DNA from: Hemibagrus wyckioides
Lineage: Eukaryota > Chordata > Actinopteri > Siluriformes > Bagridae
NCBI RefSeq assembly: GCF_019097595.1
Contig: NC_080716.1
Span: forward strand, 9,535,401-9,599,400
DNA: 64,000 nucleotides
Reading direction: 5' to 3'
The notes below the pieces were generated by a model. That model searched no databases and had not been told where the DNA came from. It saw only the letters and a program-made list of their open reading frames with translations. The stretch's first letter is position 1. Each line of letters starts with the position of its first letter. The position numbers and the translations under genes are program-made. Below are positions 62,611 through 64,000 of the stretch, in pieces.

Positions 62611-63637
62611 GTTCTCTTGCTGGCGTTTAGGCTTGCCAAAAAGGAGCTTATAAAAGCTGACTTCAATGAATGAAGCCACGGCAGGGAGGTTTTGTGCAGT
62701 ACCCGCATATCTGGTTCGATTTTGAACAAAATGGCTGAATTCCTGACTTTGGAAAGCACTGTGGAACATGCTGGAGTGCTATTAAAATGTGGGTGGGGTT
62801 GGGCTGGGGTTTGGGGTACACCTACTCACCTAAAGACTGGGAGTAAACAACAGTGACCATCCTGGATACACAGACATATAAAAATACACAGCAAATACAC
62901 ATCTATCCGTAAGCAAGATTCCTATTCTGCTCTATTTTAAATACACACCTTCAAACTTTCCAACCTCTGAAGTTCCTAATTCATCCTAATTCAGTAATGA
63001 CCTGCTAGAGCATGTCATAGCCAGGTTATTACCATCATCACTGTAACATTATAAACTGACGCACATCTCACCCCTTTAATGTGTGTGAGTCAGAACCGAG
63101 GGTCCAGAAAGTCCTGGCATGGGAACGTTTATATGACACATACCAAGCCAAAGTTCTCTCGCTGTCTCATTCACCAGCGCTTTGAGTCGCATGCAATATT
63201 TTTAAGTGCTGCTTTACAAGACTTCTTGTATTCAGCCAGTTGGCAGAGATGGGTGTGGCGTGTGGCGATCTCATAACAATAGCGGAATAAAGAACGAGCT
63301 TCTCCGGAACGGACCTGAAATGTCGGGACACATTTGAAGTAGTGGAATGTATTTTCTTACACGGCACAGCCTTTTATTTGGCTAATTTGTACATGTGTAA
63401 GTGCAGACCATTCATCCTCCGTGGACAGGTTTCATTGGGATTTGGCTGCTTTGACCGTGATATAAAGCTGTCATAATTTATTTGAAATACTAAAGCAGAA
63501 GACCAACATTAATCACTCTTTCTTGTTTATTAAAGCAATAAAGATTTCACGAAGTGCTTTATCACCTTGTGCCAGATTGAGAAAAGACGGGCCTTTTGTA
63601 TGGAGCTCACAAAGACAAGAGGCCATTACACCATCTA

Positions 63638-63668
63638 AGAGAGAGAGAGCGAGAGAGAGAGAGAGAGC
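63638..63668. repeat. (GA)n microsatellite
   Basis: About 15 GA units with one C interruption. Confidence 0.95.
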
Positions 63669-64000
63669 AGGACAGGAAGGCTCACTCAGACAGAATCTTT
63701 ATTGTGTTGTCAGGATGTATGACATCATGCTGACCTCTCACCTTGGGCGCCGCATAGTGCTGATTGGACAAGTCCCTCTCTATTGACTGCTCATGAACTG
63801 CTGATGTAAGGAAGCATTACACCTGAGCTGACATGCACAGCCACTCTCAGATCAACTGAACACGTGTCATGCCATTCTTATACACTACATCTGCCCTTCA
63901 GCTTCAGGCTATGAAACATCATAAGCCTGATGATACCCTCGCTCTGTGTGCTCCCTTATCTCCACACAACAGCTCCATCAGGTGATCAATAATGTGATTA

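Larger units (their letters stand above)
45101..64000 (+). other. rnf220 intron 2, fourth part (runs off the window)
   Basis: This is the least repetitive part of the intron. Complex, CpG-retaining sequence is nearly continuous in places (45.3-45.7, 46.6-48.7, 55.2-58.7, 59.7-62.1 kb), with fewer and shorter microsatellites. I looked for the next RNF220 exon (Cys-Lys-Lys then the CPICQ-like segment) and did not recognise it, so the intron probably continues past 64,000. Confidence 0.55.

Overview
This is a eukaryotic, almost certainly teleost fish, genomic window. It holds the 5' part of one large plus-strand gene, rnf220 (an E3 ubiquitin ligase gene), and very little other protein-coding sequence. 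The vertebrate call rests on three things: a spliced gene with GT/AG junctions, a coding exon recognisable as the RNF220 N-terminus, and tens of kilobases of AT-rich non-coding DNA full of CA, GA, AAT and GATA microsatellites. Fish rather than mammal is an inference from the divergence and small insertions in the RNF220 N-terminus, the microsatellite density and the lack of recognisable mammalian Alu or L1 elements. I cannot name the species or decide between the rnf220a and rnf220b paralogues.

Layout. 1-4980 is upstream flank with no gene I recognise. 4980-5610 is a CpG-rich promoter block ending in a probable untranslated first exon, with a splice donor at 5604. 5604-14563 is intron 1 (about 9 kb). 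14564-15392 is exon 2: a 183-base 5' UTR, the start codon at 14747 and the first 215 codons plus one base of RNF220. From the donor at 15393 to the end of the window I see only intron 2 (more than 48 kb). I did not find the next exon, which should encode the central cysteine-containing segment. The C-terminal RING finger exons also lie beyond the window.

The introns are not uniform. Microsatellites and low-complexity tracts (mostly CT/GA, GT/CA, AAT, GATA/TATC) alternate with islands of complex sequence, 100-450 bases long, that keep CpGs and cluster homeodomain, octamer, PBX/MEIS and E-box-like words. This is how conserved enhancers of a developmental gene usually look, and I list the clearest as candidate regulatory elements at low to moderate confidence. 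Conservation could not be measured from a single sequence.

I found no prokaryotic system, CRISPR array, rRNA, tRNA or intact transposon. The most useful leads are a predicted 80-codon upstream ORF that spans the exon 1-exon 2 junction, a PBX/MEIS plus HOX/PBX site pair near 21.5-22.0 kb, an octamer/homeodomain cluster near 45.4-45.7 kb, and a long AAT/ATT foldback with unique matching ends at 32.3 kb.
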